DNA of 64,000 nucleotides from Bradyrhizobium sp. WBAH42 (GTDB lineage Bacteria > Pseudomonadota > Alphaproteobacteria > Rhizobiales > Xanthobacteraceae). The stretch is from positions 3,791,001-3,855,000 of the forward strand of contig NZ_CP036533.1 of assembly GCF_024585265.1 (NCBI RefSeq), given 5' to 3'. Positions 43,072 through 53,981 of this stretch are shown here, piece by piece. The number at the start of each line of letters is the position of its first letter. Within the stretch, counting starts at the first letter, position 1. A program made the translations under genes and the position numbers. The notes under the pieces are model-generated. The model ran no database searches, was not told the origin of the DNA, and worked only from the letters and a program-made list of their open reading frames with translations.

Positions 43072-44628
43072 CTATTCCGCGGCTTGAAGCATGGTCGGGA
43101 TGGGCGCGAAATCCTCCCGGAAGTGCTTCAGTGCGCTGAGCACGGGGTAGGGCGTGAAGCCACCGAGTGCACAGAGCGAGCCGAATTTCATGGTGTTGCA
43201 GAGGTCCTCGACCAGCGCGATGTTTTCGTTCACGTGCTCGCCGTTGATGATCTTCTGAATGGTCTCGACGCCGCGGGTCGAGCCGATCCGGCACGGCGTG
43301 CACTTGCCGCAGGATTCGACGGCGCAGAACTCCATGGCGAAGCGCGCCTGCCTGCGCATGTCGACGCTGTCGTCGAACACGACGATGCCGCCATGGCCGA
43401 TCAACCCGTCGCGTGCGGCAAAGGCCTCGTAGTCGAACGGCGTGTCGAACAGCGCACGGGGAAAATAAGCGCCGAGCGGACCGCCGACCTGCACCGCGCG
43501 GACCGGACGGCCGGTGAAGGTGCCGCCGCCGATGTCGTCGACGAGCTCGCCGAGCGTCACGCCGAATGCCGTCTCGAACAGCCCGCCGTAGCGGATGTTG
43601 CCGGCGAGCTGGATCGGCATCGTGCCGCGTGAGCGGCCCATGCCGACATCGGCATAGGCCTTGGCGCCCTCGGCGAGGATGAAGGGGATCGCGGCGAACG
43701 ACAGCACGTTGTTGATCACGGTCGGCTTGCCGAACAGGCCGTGATGCGCCGGCAGCGGCGGTTTTGCACGCACGATGCCGCGGCGGCCTTCGAGGCTCTC
43801 CAGCAGCGAGGTCTCCTCGCCGCAGACATAGGCGCCGGCGCCCACGCGGACTTCGAGATCGAAGGTTTGCTTCGAGCCGCCGATCTTGTCGCCGAGATAG
43901 CCGCCGCGCTTCGCAACCAGAATGGCGGCGTTCATCGCTTCCACGGCGTGCGGATATTCGCTGCGAATGTAGATGTAGCCCTTGGTCGCGCCGACAGTGA
44001 GGCCGGCGATGGTCATGCCCTCGATCACCAGGAAGGGATCACCTTCCATGATCATGCGGTCGGCGAAAGTGCCGCTGTCGCCTTCGTCGGCGTTGCAGAC
44101 GATGAACTTGCGGTCGGCCTTGGCCTGCGCGACGGTCTTCCATTTGATGCCGGTCGGAAAGCCCGCGCCGCCGCGACCGCGCAGGCCCGATGCGGTGACT
44201 TCGGTGAGGACCGCATCCGAGCCAAGCGACAGAGCCCGCGCGAGGCCCTTGTAGCCGCCATGGGCGCTGTAGTCGTCGAGCGAGCGCGGATCGATCACGC
44301 CGCAACGGGCGAAGGTGAGGCGGGTCTGGCGCTTCAGCCAGGGGATCTCGTCGGTGGCCCCTAGCCGCAACAGATGCGGCGTGTTGCGGGCGAGCGCGTC
44401 GAGCAGCGAGGGCACGTCGGCCGCGGTGACGGGGCCGAAGGCGATGCGTCCCTGCGGCGTTGCGACCTCGACCAGCGGCTCCAGCCAGTACATTCCGCGC
44501 GAGCCGGTCCTGACGATCTCGACGGCAACGCCATGCTTGGCGGCGGCCTGCTCCAGCGCCAGGGCGACCTCGTCGGCACCGACGGCGACGGCGCCGGCGT
44601 CACGTGAGACGTAGACACGCATGCTCAT
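43072..44628 (-). CDS. fdsB: NAD-dependent formate dehydrogenase beta subunit FdsB (NuoF-like)
   Basis: 518 residues from ATG 44628, overlapping the fdsG stop by ATGA; an earlier frame extension is inside fdsG and rejected. An N-terminal thioredoxin-like domain of about 110 residues (MSMRVYVSRDAGAVAVGADE) is fused to a NuoF-type module with GLRGRGGAGFPTGIKW (NADH and FMN site), CGEETSLLESLEGRRG and the 4Fe-4S motif ESCGKCTPCRIGSTRG. It takes electrons from FdsA and reduces NAD+. Confidence 0.96.
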   Translation of the reverse strand: MSMRVYVSRDAGAVAVGADEVALALEQAAAKHGVAVEIVRTGSRGMYWLEPLVEVATPQGRIAFGPVTAADVPSLLDALARNTPHLLRLGATDEIPWLKRQTRLTFARCGVIDPRSLDDYSAHGGYKGLARALSLGSDAVLTEVTASGLRGRGGAGFPTGIKWKTVAQAKADRKFIVCNADEGDSGTFADRMIMEGDPFLVIEGMTIAGLTVGATKGYIYIRSEYPHAVEAMNAAILVAKRGGYLGDKIGGSKQTFDLEVRVGAGAYVCGEETSLLESLEGRRGIVRAKPPLPAHHGLFGKPTVINNVLSFAAIPFILAEGAKAYADVGMGRSRGTMPIQLAGNIRYGGLFETAFGVTLGELVDDIGGGTFTGRPVRAVQVGGPLGAYFPRALFDTPFDYEAFAARDGLIGHGGIVVFDDSVDMRRQARFAMEFCAVESCGKCTPCRIGSTRGVETIQKIINGEHVNENIALVEDLCNTMKFGSLCALGGFTPYPVLSALKHFREDFAPIPTMLQAAE

Positions 44629-45101
44629 CGCTGCGCCTCCGCAACCAGTGCATCGAGGCGCTTCTGGTCGAGCCGGCCGATCAGGCGGCCGTCGAGCATC
44701 GCGGACGGCGCGGTCGCGCAGAGGCCAAGGCAGTAGATCGGTTCCAGCGTGACGCGATCGTCGGCCGTGGTGTTGCCGAGCGACACGCCAAGCTTCGCCT
44801 CGGCCCGCGCAGCCAGCGCATCGCCGCCGGCAGCCTGGCAGGCCTCGGCGCGGCACAGCTTCAGAACATGACGGCCGGCCGGCTTGTGTCGGAAGTCATG
44901 ATAGAAGGTGAACACGCCATGCACCTCGGCGCGCGACAGGTTGAGCGCTTGCGCCACCATTGGAATCGCCGCCTCCGGCACATGGCCGAACGCCTCCTGA
45001 AGCGCGTGCAGGATGACGAGCGTTGCGCCCTCCTGGCCGGCATGTTCGGCGACGATCTCGGCGCCGCGCGTCTCGTTCCAAGGCTCATAAACCGCTGTCA
45101 T
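44625..45101 (-). CDS. fdsG: NAD-dependent formate dehydrogenase gamma subunit FdsG (NuoE-like)
   Basis: 158 residues. Thioredoxin-like 2Fe-2S protein of the NuoE family: the cluster Cys are in CRAEACQAAGG and CLGLCATAPSAMLDG. The N-terminal helical part (EGATLVILHALQEAFGHVPE) is typical. It is first in the fds operon, divergent from the LysR gene across 225 bases that should hold the operon promoter. The other half of the module, FdsB, overlaps it by 4 bases. Confidence 0.95.
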   Translation of the reverse strand: MTAVYEPWNETRGAEIVAEHAGQEGATLVILHALQEAFGHVPEAAIPMVAQALNLSRAEVHGVFTFYHDFRHKPAGRHVLKLCRAEACQAAGGDALAARAEAKLGVSLGNTTADDRVTLEPIYCLGLCATAPSAMLDGRLIGRLDQKRLDALVAEAQR

Positions 45102-45326
45102 TCTTCGTTCTCAACCAGAGCGTTTCCTTCGCCGCAAACTAGTTGGAATCATTCGCAGATCAATAAAGCTGTCCCGTGCTGCGATTGCGGATCCCGATCG
45201 ATTTGCAACCGCAATTGATTGAAACGGATTGGTAATGAAAGTTGGATCGGCTGCCGGTTTTTACGTGTTGATGCAGGCCCGGCGTGCTAACTTGCATGCC
45301 ACGATGGAATTCGAGGGGACGACCGG
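45102..45326. promoter_or_regulatory. Divergent fds / LysR promoter region with inverted repeat
   Basis: 225 bases between fdsG and the LysR gene. ATTGCGG at 45184-45190 and CCGCAAT at 45209-45215 form a 7-bp inverted repeat with an 18-base spacer, in the middle of the region where a LysR operator is expected. The T-N11-A core could not be fixed with certainty. Confidence 0.5.
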
Positions 45327-46220
45327 TTGATTGACAAGCTTGAGCTATTGCTGGCGTTGGCCAAGGAGCGACATTTCGGACGCGCGGCCGAAGCCTGCGG
45401 CGTAACGCAACCGACGATGTCGACCGGGCTCAAACAGCTCGAGGAAATTCTCGGCGTGATGCTGGTCCAGCGCGGCTCGCGCTTTCAGGGATTTACCCCT
45501 GAAGGCGAGCGGGCGCTCGACTGGGCGCGGCGGATCGTCGGCGATGCCCGCGCGATGCGCGACGAGATCAACGGGCTGAAGCATCAGCTCTCCGGCGAGA
45601 TCCGCATCGCGGCGATCCCGACCGTGCTCGGCATGGTCGCCGCGCTGACGACGCCGTTCCGCGCCAAGCATCCCGAGGTGCGCTTCCGCATCCAGTCCAC
45701 CACCTCGTCCGAGGTGCTGGGGCTGCTCGAAAATCTCGAGGTCGATGCGGGGCTGACCTATATCGAGAACGAGCCGATCGGCAAGGTGCGCACCATCCCG
45801 CTCTACAACGAGAGCTATCGCCTGCTCACCGCGCCGGATGCGATGTTCGGCGACCGCGAGACGGTGACCTGGACCGAGGTCGGGCAGGTGCCGCTGTGCC
45901 TCTTGACGCCCGACATGCAGAACCGCCGCATCATCGATCGCGCGCTGCGATCGGTCGGTGCGGAGGCGACACCGACGCTGACGTCGAACTCGCTGCTGGT
46001 GCTGTTCACGCACGTCAAGACCGGGCGCTGGGCGAGCGTGATGCCGGCGAAGCTCGCCGAGACGCTCGGTCTGTCCGACACCGTGCGGTCGATTCCGATC
46101 GTCGATCCCGAGGTCAATTACAGCATCGGCATGGTGGTCCCGCAGCGCGATCCCATGACGCCGCTGATCGCAGCGCTGGTCAACGTCGCGCGGGAAGTCG
46201 CGCCGACGCTGCAATTGTAG
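45327..46220 (+). CDS. LysR-family regulator divergent from the formate dehydrogenase operon
   Basis: 297 residues. The start is TTG 45327, 6 bases after GAGGGGAC; no in-frame ATG lies near the helix-turn-helix. The N-terminal HTH is KERHFGRAAEACGVTQPTMS with the following TGLKQLEEILGVMLVQR. The C-terminal effector domain has two lobes of the periplasmic-binding fold (IRIAAIPTVLGMVAAL). Genes in this place in other fds clusters (fdsR) control formate dehydrogenase in answer to formate; that role is inferred here. Confidence 0.9.
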   Translation: MIDKLELLLALAKERHFGRAAEACGVTQPTMSTGLKQLEEILGVMLVQRGSRFQGFTPEGERALDWARRIVGDARAMRDEINGLKHQLSGEIRIAAIPTVLGMVAALTTPFRAKHPEVRFRIQSTTSSEVLGLLENLEVDAGLTYIENEPIGKVRTIPLYNESYRLLTAPDAMFGDRETVTWTEVGQVPLCLLTPDMQNRRIIDRALRSVGAEATPTLTSNSLLVLFTHVKTGRWASVMPAKLAETLGLSDTVRSIPIVDPEVNYSIGMVVPQRDPMTPLIAALVNVAREVAPTLQL

Positions 46221-46248
46221 GGGCTAGGCGGGAGGGCCTGAGCAAGCG

Positions 46249-46380
46249 CCTCGTCCTTCGAGACGCCCGCTTCGCGGGCTCCTCAGGATGAGGCTCCGTT
46301 GTATCGGTGTTCGTTGAAACTGCTGCCACGTATTCCGCCCTCATCCTGAGGGCCCGCCGGAGGCGGGCGTCTCGAAGGAT
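46249..46380. repeat. Dispersed palindromic repeat, copy 2
   Basis: The arms TCCTTCGAGACGCCCGC near 46254 and GCGGGCGTCTCGAAGGA near 46363-46379 are inverted, each with an inner hairpin (CCCGCTTCGCGGG; GCCCGCCGGAGGCGGGC). The middle (GTTCGTTGAAACTGCTGCC) is the reverse complement, with few changes, of the middle of copy 1 at 20448-20580. It lies between the LysR gene and the convergent kinase gene and may serve as their shared 3' structure. Confidence 0.85.
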
Positions 46381-46407
46381 GGCCGCAGGCGAGCTTCCCG
46401 CCGTGCG

Positions 46408-48738
<2,331 letters not shown>

Positions 48739-48964
48739 GCCTTCGGCCCCCTGAAAACCAGCTTGCAACTGAAGTCCGGAAGCAGCCCCACATCGCTTCC
48801 GAATCACACCGATTTGAATCCAGTTTTCGCGGGCTGTCGAGAGTCAACGAATCGTTAACGCGAAATTATTCTTATCCAACGCGCAGTTTGTGCATCGCGC
48901 GTCCGCAAACTCACGGACGCGAGGAGTCCGAAACGAGAACGTGTGACTCGCCGCGCATTCTTCG

Positions 48965-50338
48965 TCACGCACGCGGCGGCTCGGCGTGGCTGATGACGCG
49001 CTTCACGCTCGGGAACGCGCGCCGCAGCGCGCGCTCGATCGCGTCGACATGCTCGTGCACCTTGATCACGCTCATCGACGGTGCCGCGCGGCAGTGGAAG
49101 TTGACGATCTCGCCGGCGTCGGTGTTGCGGACCCGCACATTGTGGATGTCGTGGATCTCGCCTTCGCCGGCGAACTCGGCCAGCGCGGCGGCGATGGTCT
49201 GCACCCTCTCGGGCGCGGCATCGACGCCGAACGGCAGTTCCGGTTCCAAGGGCTCGATGTGAACGTCGACCTCGACGTCCTCGCCGAACTCCTCCTGGAT
49301 GTTGCGCTCCAGCGTGTTGGCGACGTCGTGGGCGGCCTCGAGTGCCATGTCGGCATCGACCTCGAGGTCGATGCTGACGATCAGCTTGGCGCCCAGATCG
49401 TGCACCGTGACGTGGTGGACGGCGAGGGCGGAATTGCGCGCGATCACCATGATGCGGTCGCGCACGGTTTCGTTGTCGCGCGCGACGGGCACTGCGGCGA
49501 AGGTGAGGTCGGCATCGCCGAAAGCCTTGGCGACGGCGGCCTGCGCGTTGCGCTTGATGTCCTCGACGCGGTCGATCGGATAGGTTCGCGGCACCTTCGC
49601 GATGGTGTCGATGAACGTGGTCGCTCCGACCATGCGCACGCGCAAGCGTTCGACGTCGATCACACCAGGCACGCCGCGGATCGCGGCTGTGGCCTTCTCC
49701 TGCGCGCCTTCGGGCGCGCGATCGACCAGCGTCTGCACGGTCGAGCCGGCCATGCGCAGGCCGAGCGCTGCGATCATCACGGCAACCGCTGCGGCAGCCG
49801 CGGCGTCGCCCCACCAGAAGCCGAGCCCGGCCAGGATCAGGCCCACGATCACGGCGCAGGAGCCCATCACGTCGGAGGCGAAATGCAGCGCGTCCGCCGC
49901 CAGTGCCTGGCTCCGGGTCTCGCGCGCGGCGCGGTGCAGGGCGCGGGCGCGCCAGAGATTGACGACGATGTCGATCACCAGCACCACGAACGGCACGGCC
50001 GAGATGGTCGGCGGCGGGGTTCCCTCGCGCAGCCGGCTATAGGCCTCGACCAGGATGCCGCCCGCGAGCACGTAGAGCAGGGCCGTGACCCCGAGCGCGG
50101 AGACGCTTTCCAGCTTGCCGTGGCCGTAATGGTGCTCCTCGTCGGCGGGCTTGTCGGAGACCCGCACCACCGCCCAGGTGATGATGGTCGCAACCAGGTC
50201 GATCGAGGAATGCAGGGCCTCGGAGATCAGCGCCAGCGAGCCGATCGCGATCCCGACCACGAATTTGGCCGCCGCCATGCCGCCGCTGGCGAAGATCGAG
50301 ATGGCCGCGACCGAGGTCTTGTTGTGCTGGGAGGTCAT
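48965..50338 (-). CDS. Cation diffusion facilitator (CDF) metal exporter with extended C-terminus
   Basis: 457 residues, longer than the usual 300. Six membrane helices cover about the first 215 residues, with metal-site motifs EALHSSIDLVATI and DALHFASDVMGS (HxxxD). The cytoplasmic part has three ferredoxin-like dimerisation domains in a row instead of one: near VIDVERLRVRMVGATTFIDT, near VHHVTVHDLGAKLIVSIDLE, and near IHDIHNVRVRNTDAGEIVNF. CDF proteins export Zn, Fe, Mn or Co by proton exchange and sense metal with this domain. The metal is not known. Confidence 0.9.
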   Translation of the reverse strand: MTSQHNKTSVAAISIFASGGMAAAKFVVGIAIGSLALISEALHSSIDLVATIITWAVVRVSDKPADEEHHYGHGKLESVSALGVTALLYVLAGGILVEAYSRLREGTPPPTISAVPFVVLVIDIVVNLWRARALHRAARETRSQALAADALHFASDVMGSCAVIVGLILAGLGFWWGDAAAAAAVAVMIAALGLRMAGSTVQTLVDRAPEGAQEKATAAIRGVPGVIDVERLRVRMVGATTFIDTIAKVPRTYPIDRVEDIKRNAQAAVAKAFGDADLTFAAVPVARDNETVRDRIMVIARNSALAVHHVTVHDLGAKLIVSIDLEVDADMALEAAHDVANTLERNIQEEFGEDVEVDVHIEPLEPELPFGVDAAPERVQTIAAALAEFAGEGEIHDIHNVRVRNTDAGEIVNFHCRAAPSMSVIKVHEHVDAIERALRRAFPSVKRVISHAEPPRA

Positions 50339-50473
50339 GGCGGGGATTTAGCAGCCCATGGCTGAACATCAAGCGCCGATCCACAGCTGTAGTCGCGAGT
50401 GAGTTGCAGGAGCGAAGCTATTGCGAATGCTTCTGAATTGAATGGTGGCTCCCTGCCACGAGCGCCCGGTCTG

Positions 50474-50562
50474 GTAGGGTGGGCGAAGCGCAGCGTGCCC
50501 ACCTTGCGCAATAATCCGGAAAGAGCGGTGGGCACGGCGCTCTGCGCCTTTGCCCACCCTAC
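50474..50562. repeat. Dispersed inverted repeat (GTAGGGTGGGC type)
   Basis: GTAGGGTGGGC at 50474-50484 is the inverse of GCCCACCCTAC at 50552-50562; inside, GCGTGCCCACC faces GGTGGGCACG. About 89 bases long. This pattern is common between genes in Bradyrhizobium and related genomes (from memory). It lies between the starts of the CDF gene and the end of the quinone oxidoreductase gene. Confidence 0.85.
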
Positions 50563-50584
50563 GAAACCGAGACTGGATCGACGG

Positions 50585-51556
50585 TTACGGCACCGTCACC
50601 ACGATCTTCCCCAGATGCTTGTTCGCCTCCATGTGCGCGAACGCCTGGTCGATGTCGTCGAACGCGAACACCTTGTCGATCGGCAGTTGCAGCTTGCGCG
50701 ATTCCACCGCGCCCCAGATGTCCTTGCGGACCTCGGCAAAGATCTCGCGGACCTCCTCGATCGTGCGGGTGCGGAAGGTGACGCCGACATAGTCGATGCG
50801 GCGGGCCGCGTGCAGGTCGAAATTGAAGTCGGCGTGGGTGCCGCCGAGCCGGCCGACATTGACGATGCGACCCTTCACCTTGGTTGCGGCGAGGTTCTGA
50901 TTGGCGACCTTGCCCGAGACCTGGTCGACGATGAGGTCGACGCCTTCGCCGTTCGTCGCCTTCAGCACCTCGTCCACCCATTTCGGATCGGAGCTGTCGA
51001 CGGCGAGGTCGGCGCCATATTCCTTCAGCCGGCCGCGGCGAGTGGCGTCGGTGGACGAGCCGATCACGAGTTTTGCGCCTTTGAGCCTGGCAATCTGCAT
51101 CGCCATCAGGCCGACGCCGGAGCTCGCACCTTGGATCAGCACGCTCTGTCCTGCCTGCACGCCGCCAACGGTGACGACGGCGTTGTGCATGGTCGCGAGC
51201 GCGACGGGGAGGGTGGCGGCCTCCTCGAAATTCATGTTCGAGGGCGCATGGAACAGCCGGCCGTGATCGGCCAGCGTATACTCGGCGAAGGCCGCGCCGC
51301 CCGAGCCCATGATGCGGTCACCGACTTTGACACCCTTCGCATCGGGCCCGAGCTCGGCAACCTCGCCGGCCCATTCCATGCCGAGCACGGTGCCGACGCC
51401 GCCGGCCGCGCCATGGGCGTGGCCCTTGCGCATGCCGGTGTCGGCGCGGTTGAGGCCACAGGTGCGGACTCGGACGAGCACCTGCGTGCCCTTCGGCTTC
51501 GGTTGAGCGACGTCGGAAATCCTCGCGCCTTCAGGGCCGTAGACGTAGGCTTTCAT
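50585..51556 (-). CDS. Zinc-free NAD(P)-dependent alcohol dehydrogenase / quinone oxidoreductase (MDR family)
   Basis: 323 residues. The GroES-like N-terminal domain (MKAYVYGPEGARISDVAQPK) leads to the Rossmann domain with VLIQGASSGVGLMAMQIARL for NADP(H) binding. Lack of the structural-zinc cysteine cluster points to the quinone oxidoreductase (QOR/zeta-crystallin) branch. It reduces quinones or enones with NADPH. It lies 25 bases after the nitronate monooxygenase gene on the same strand, so the two are probably co-transcribed. The substrate is unknown. Confidence 0.88.
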   Translation of the reverse strand: MKAYVYGPEGARISDVAQPKPKGTQVLVRVRTCGLNRADTGMRKGHAHGAAGGVGTVLGMEWAGEVAELGPDAKGVKVGDRIMGSGGAAFAEYTLADHGRLFHAPSNMNFEEAATLPVALATMHNAVVTVGGVQAGQSVLIQGASSGVGLMAMQIARLKGAKLVIGSSTDATRRGRLKEYGADLAVDSSDPKWVDEVLKATNGEGVDLIVDQVSGKVANQNLAATKVKGRIVNVGRLGGTHADFNFDLHAARRIDYVGVTFRTRTIEEVREIFAEVRKDIWGAVESRKLQLPIDKVFAFDDIDQAFAHMEANKHLGKIVVTVP

Positions 51557-51581
51557 GCAATGCTCTCACGTGTTGCAGTGA

Positions 51582-52751
<1,170 letters not shown>

Positions 52752-52753
52752 TC

Positions 52754-52870
52754 AAGACACCGTCGTCATGCCCCGGCTTGACCGGGGCATCCAGTACGCC
52801 GCGGTGTCTCGGCTCTAGCCTCGCGGTCTCTGGAATACTGGATTGCCCGCCTACGCGGGCAATGACACCG
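52754..52870. repeat. Dispersed inverted repeat (CGTCATGCCCCGGC type) in the 309-base gap
   Basis: CGTCATGCCCCGGCTTGACC...GGGGCATCCAGTA at the left and TACTGGATTGCCCGC...GCGGGCAATGACA at the right form an inverted pair of hairpins, about 117 bases. This is another repeat type often seen between genes in Bradyrhizobium. The rest of the gap 52578-52886 holds nothing recognisable beyond the promoter region of the nitronate monooxygenase. Confidence 0.85.
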
Positions 52871-52886
52871 AGTATGGGGCGAGGAG

Positions 52887-53537
52887 CTACTTCGCCGACA
52901 ACCGCACCATCTGGCGCCCGCCGTTGATTTCCTTGAGGCTGTTGACGAAGTTTTCCGGGCGTTGCCAGCGATGGGGCACCTTCAATCCCATGAACTCCGC
53001 GATGTCGCCGATGAAGCCGGTGCAGTTCACGGTCTCGGCGTTCCAGACCGGAGAGCTGGCCTGCAACTCCTTGATGTAGGCGAACACACGCTTGGCGTCG
53101 GCTTCGTTCAGGTAGACCCGATAGCTCGCGGTCAGATATTCCGGATCGAGATCGCCGTAGCTGGCACCCGTCTCGGATGGCACAAAGGTGATGTGACCGA
53201 GCACGTAGGCGAGCGTGTCGCCGGCCGGCGTCAAGCCCGCAACCTCGACGGCCTTCTCGCTGGTCTTGCCGTACCAGACGAAGGCATGGCCCCAGCTCGC
53301 GGCCGTGCGGGCGCGGAAGTCGACATAGTAGGGGCCTCTCTCCGCACGCGCGACGGAGCGCCGCGTCGATTGCGGCTGAGGCCGCGCGGCGGCGTCGGTC
53401 GTAGCAAGCGCGTTCGCATCGGCAACGCGCCTGTCGGCTTCGTGAGCCGAGGCCGAGGGCGTCGTGCACGAGAGCATAGCCGCAAGCGCGAAGCCCGCGA
53501 GGATGCAGGATCCCGATCGACCAGCTTTGTTCGTCAC
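52887..53537 (-). CDS. Secreted hypothetical protein with permuted cysteine-peptidase-like motifs
   Basis: 216 residues, start GTG 53537 preceded by AGGGGGA on the coding strand. The signal peptide CILAGFALAAMLSCTTPSA may carry a lipobox (LSC), so it could be a lipoprotein. After a polar linker the domain contains ASWGHAFVWYG and, about 100 residues later, AETVNCTGFIGDIAEFMGL. A His early and a Cys late is the order of permuted papain-like (YiiX/NlpC-P60 permuted) hydrolases, so a cell-wall or lipid hydrolase is possible. I do not recognise the exact family. Confidence 0.65.
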   Translation of the reverse strand: MTNKAGRSGSCILAGFALAAMLSCTTPSASAHEADRRVADANALATTDAAARPQPQSTRRSVARAERGPYYVDFRARTAASWGHAFVWYGKTSEKAVEVAGLTPAGDTLAYVLGHITFVPSETGASYGDLDPEYLTASYRVYLNEADAKRVFAYIKELQASSPVWNAETVNCTGFIGDIAEFMGLKVPHRWQRPENFVNSLKEINGGRQMVRLSAK

Positions 53538-53591
53538 GTTATTCCCCCTCGACCATCGGCCGCAAATGTCTCGCGCGGACTTCGCCGCGCG

Positions 53592-53789
53592 TCAGTAGCG
53601 CGCCGCGACCGGGCCCGGCGCCTTGCCGATCGGGGCCTTTCCAACCGGGCTCTTGCCAATTGGCATCTTGCCGATCGGTGCTTGCTCGGCCGGGTAGACC
53701 GGCACGGGCTGGCGGCGCGGCAGATCCGCGGCGTTCGCGGCCGTCGCAAGAGCAAGCGTGGCACCCAGAGCAAATACAATCTTCTTCAC
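53592..53789 (-). CDS. Small secreted protein with PIGK repeats
   Basis: 65 residues, start GTG 53789 with AGGGG upstream. MKKIVFALGATLALATAANA is a strong signal peptide. The mature peptide of about 45 residues contains four close repeats of the pattern P-I/V-G-K-x (APIGKMPIGKSPVGKAPIGK), giving a basic, probably unfolded chain. I know no function. It lies 54 bases upstream of the secreted cysteine-peptidase-like gene on the same strand, so the two may be linked. Confidence 0.65.
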   Translation of the reverse strand: MKKIVFALGATLALATAANAADLPRRQPVPVYPAEQAPIGKMPIGKSPVGKAPIGKAPGPVAARY

Positions 53790-53981
53790 AGCGATACCCC
53801 TAGAAGGTTTGGTCCAAACACGGTCATGCCGTGCCCCCAGACACGCCTCCCAAAAGGGCGACCGAATGCGTCCAAGTTGCGGCGCACACGGGACATGTTG
53901 GCGGCATTGATCGGGCGCGCGGAGATGTGATGTGTCTGGATGTTTCCGGGGGGCGGGTCGACGCTGCGGCCTACGAAAGCG

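Noticed and set aside
41244..43139. Long plus-strand open frame of 631 codons opposite fdsA
   Set aside because: Low-complexity composition and complete overlap with a well-supported gene; similar mirrors at 5299-6639, 46516-48174, 53940-55967 and 61572-63245 were rejected for the same reason.
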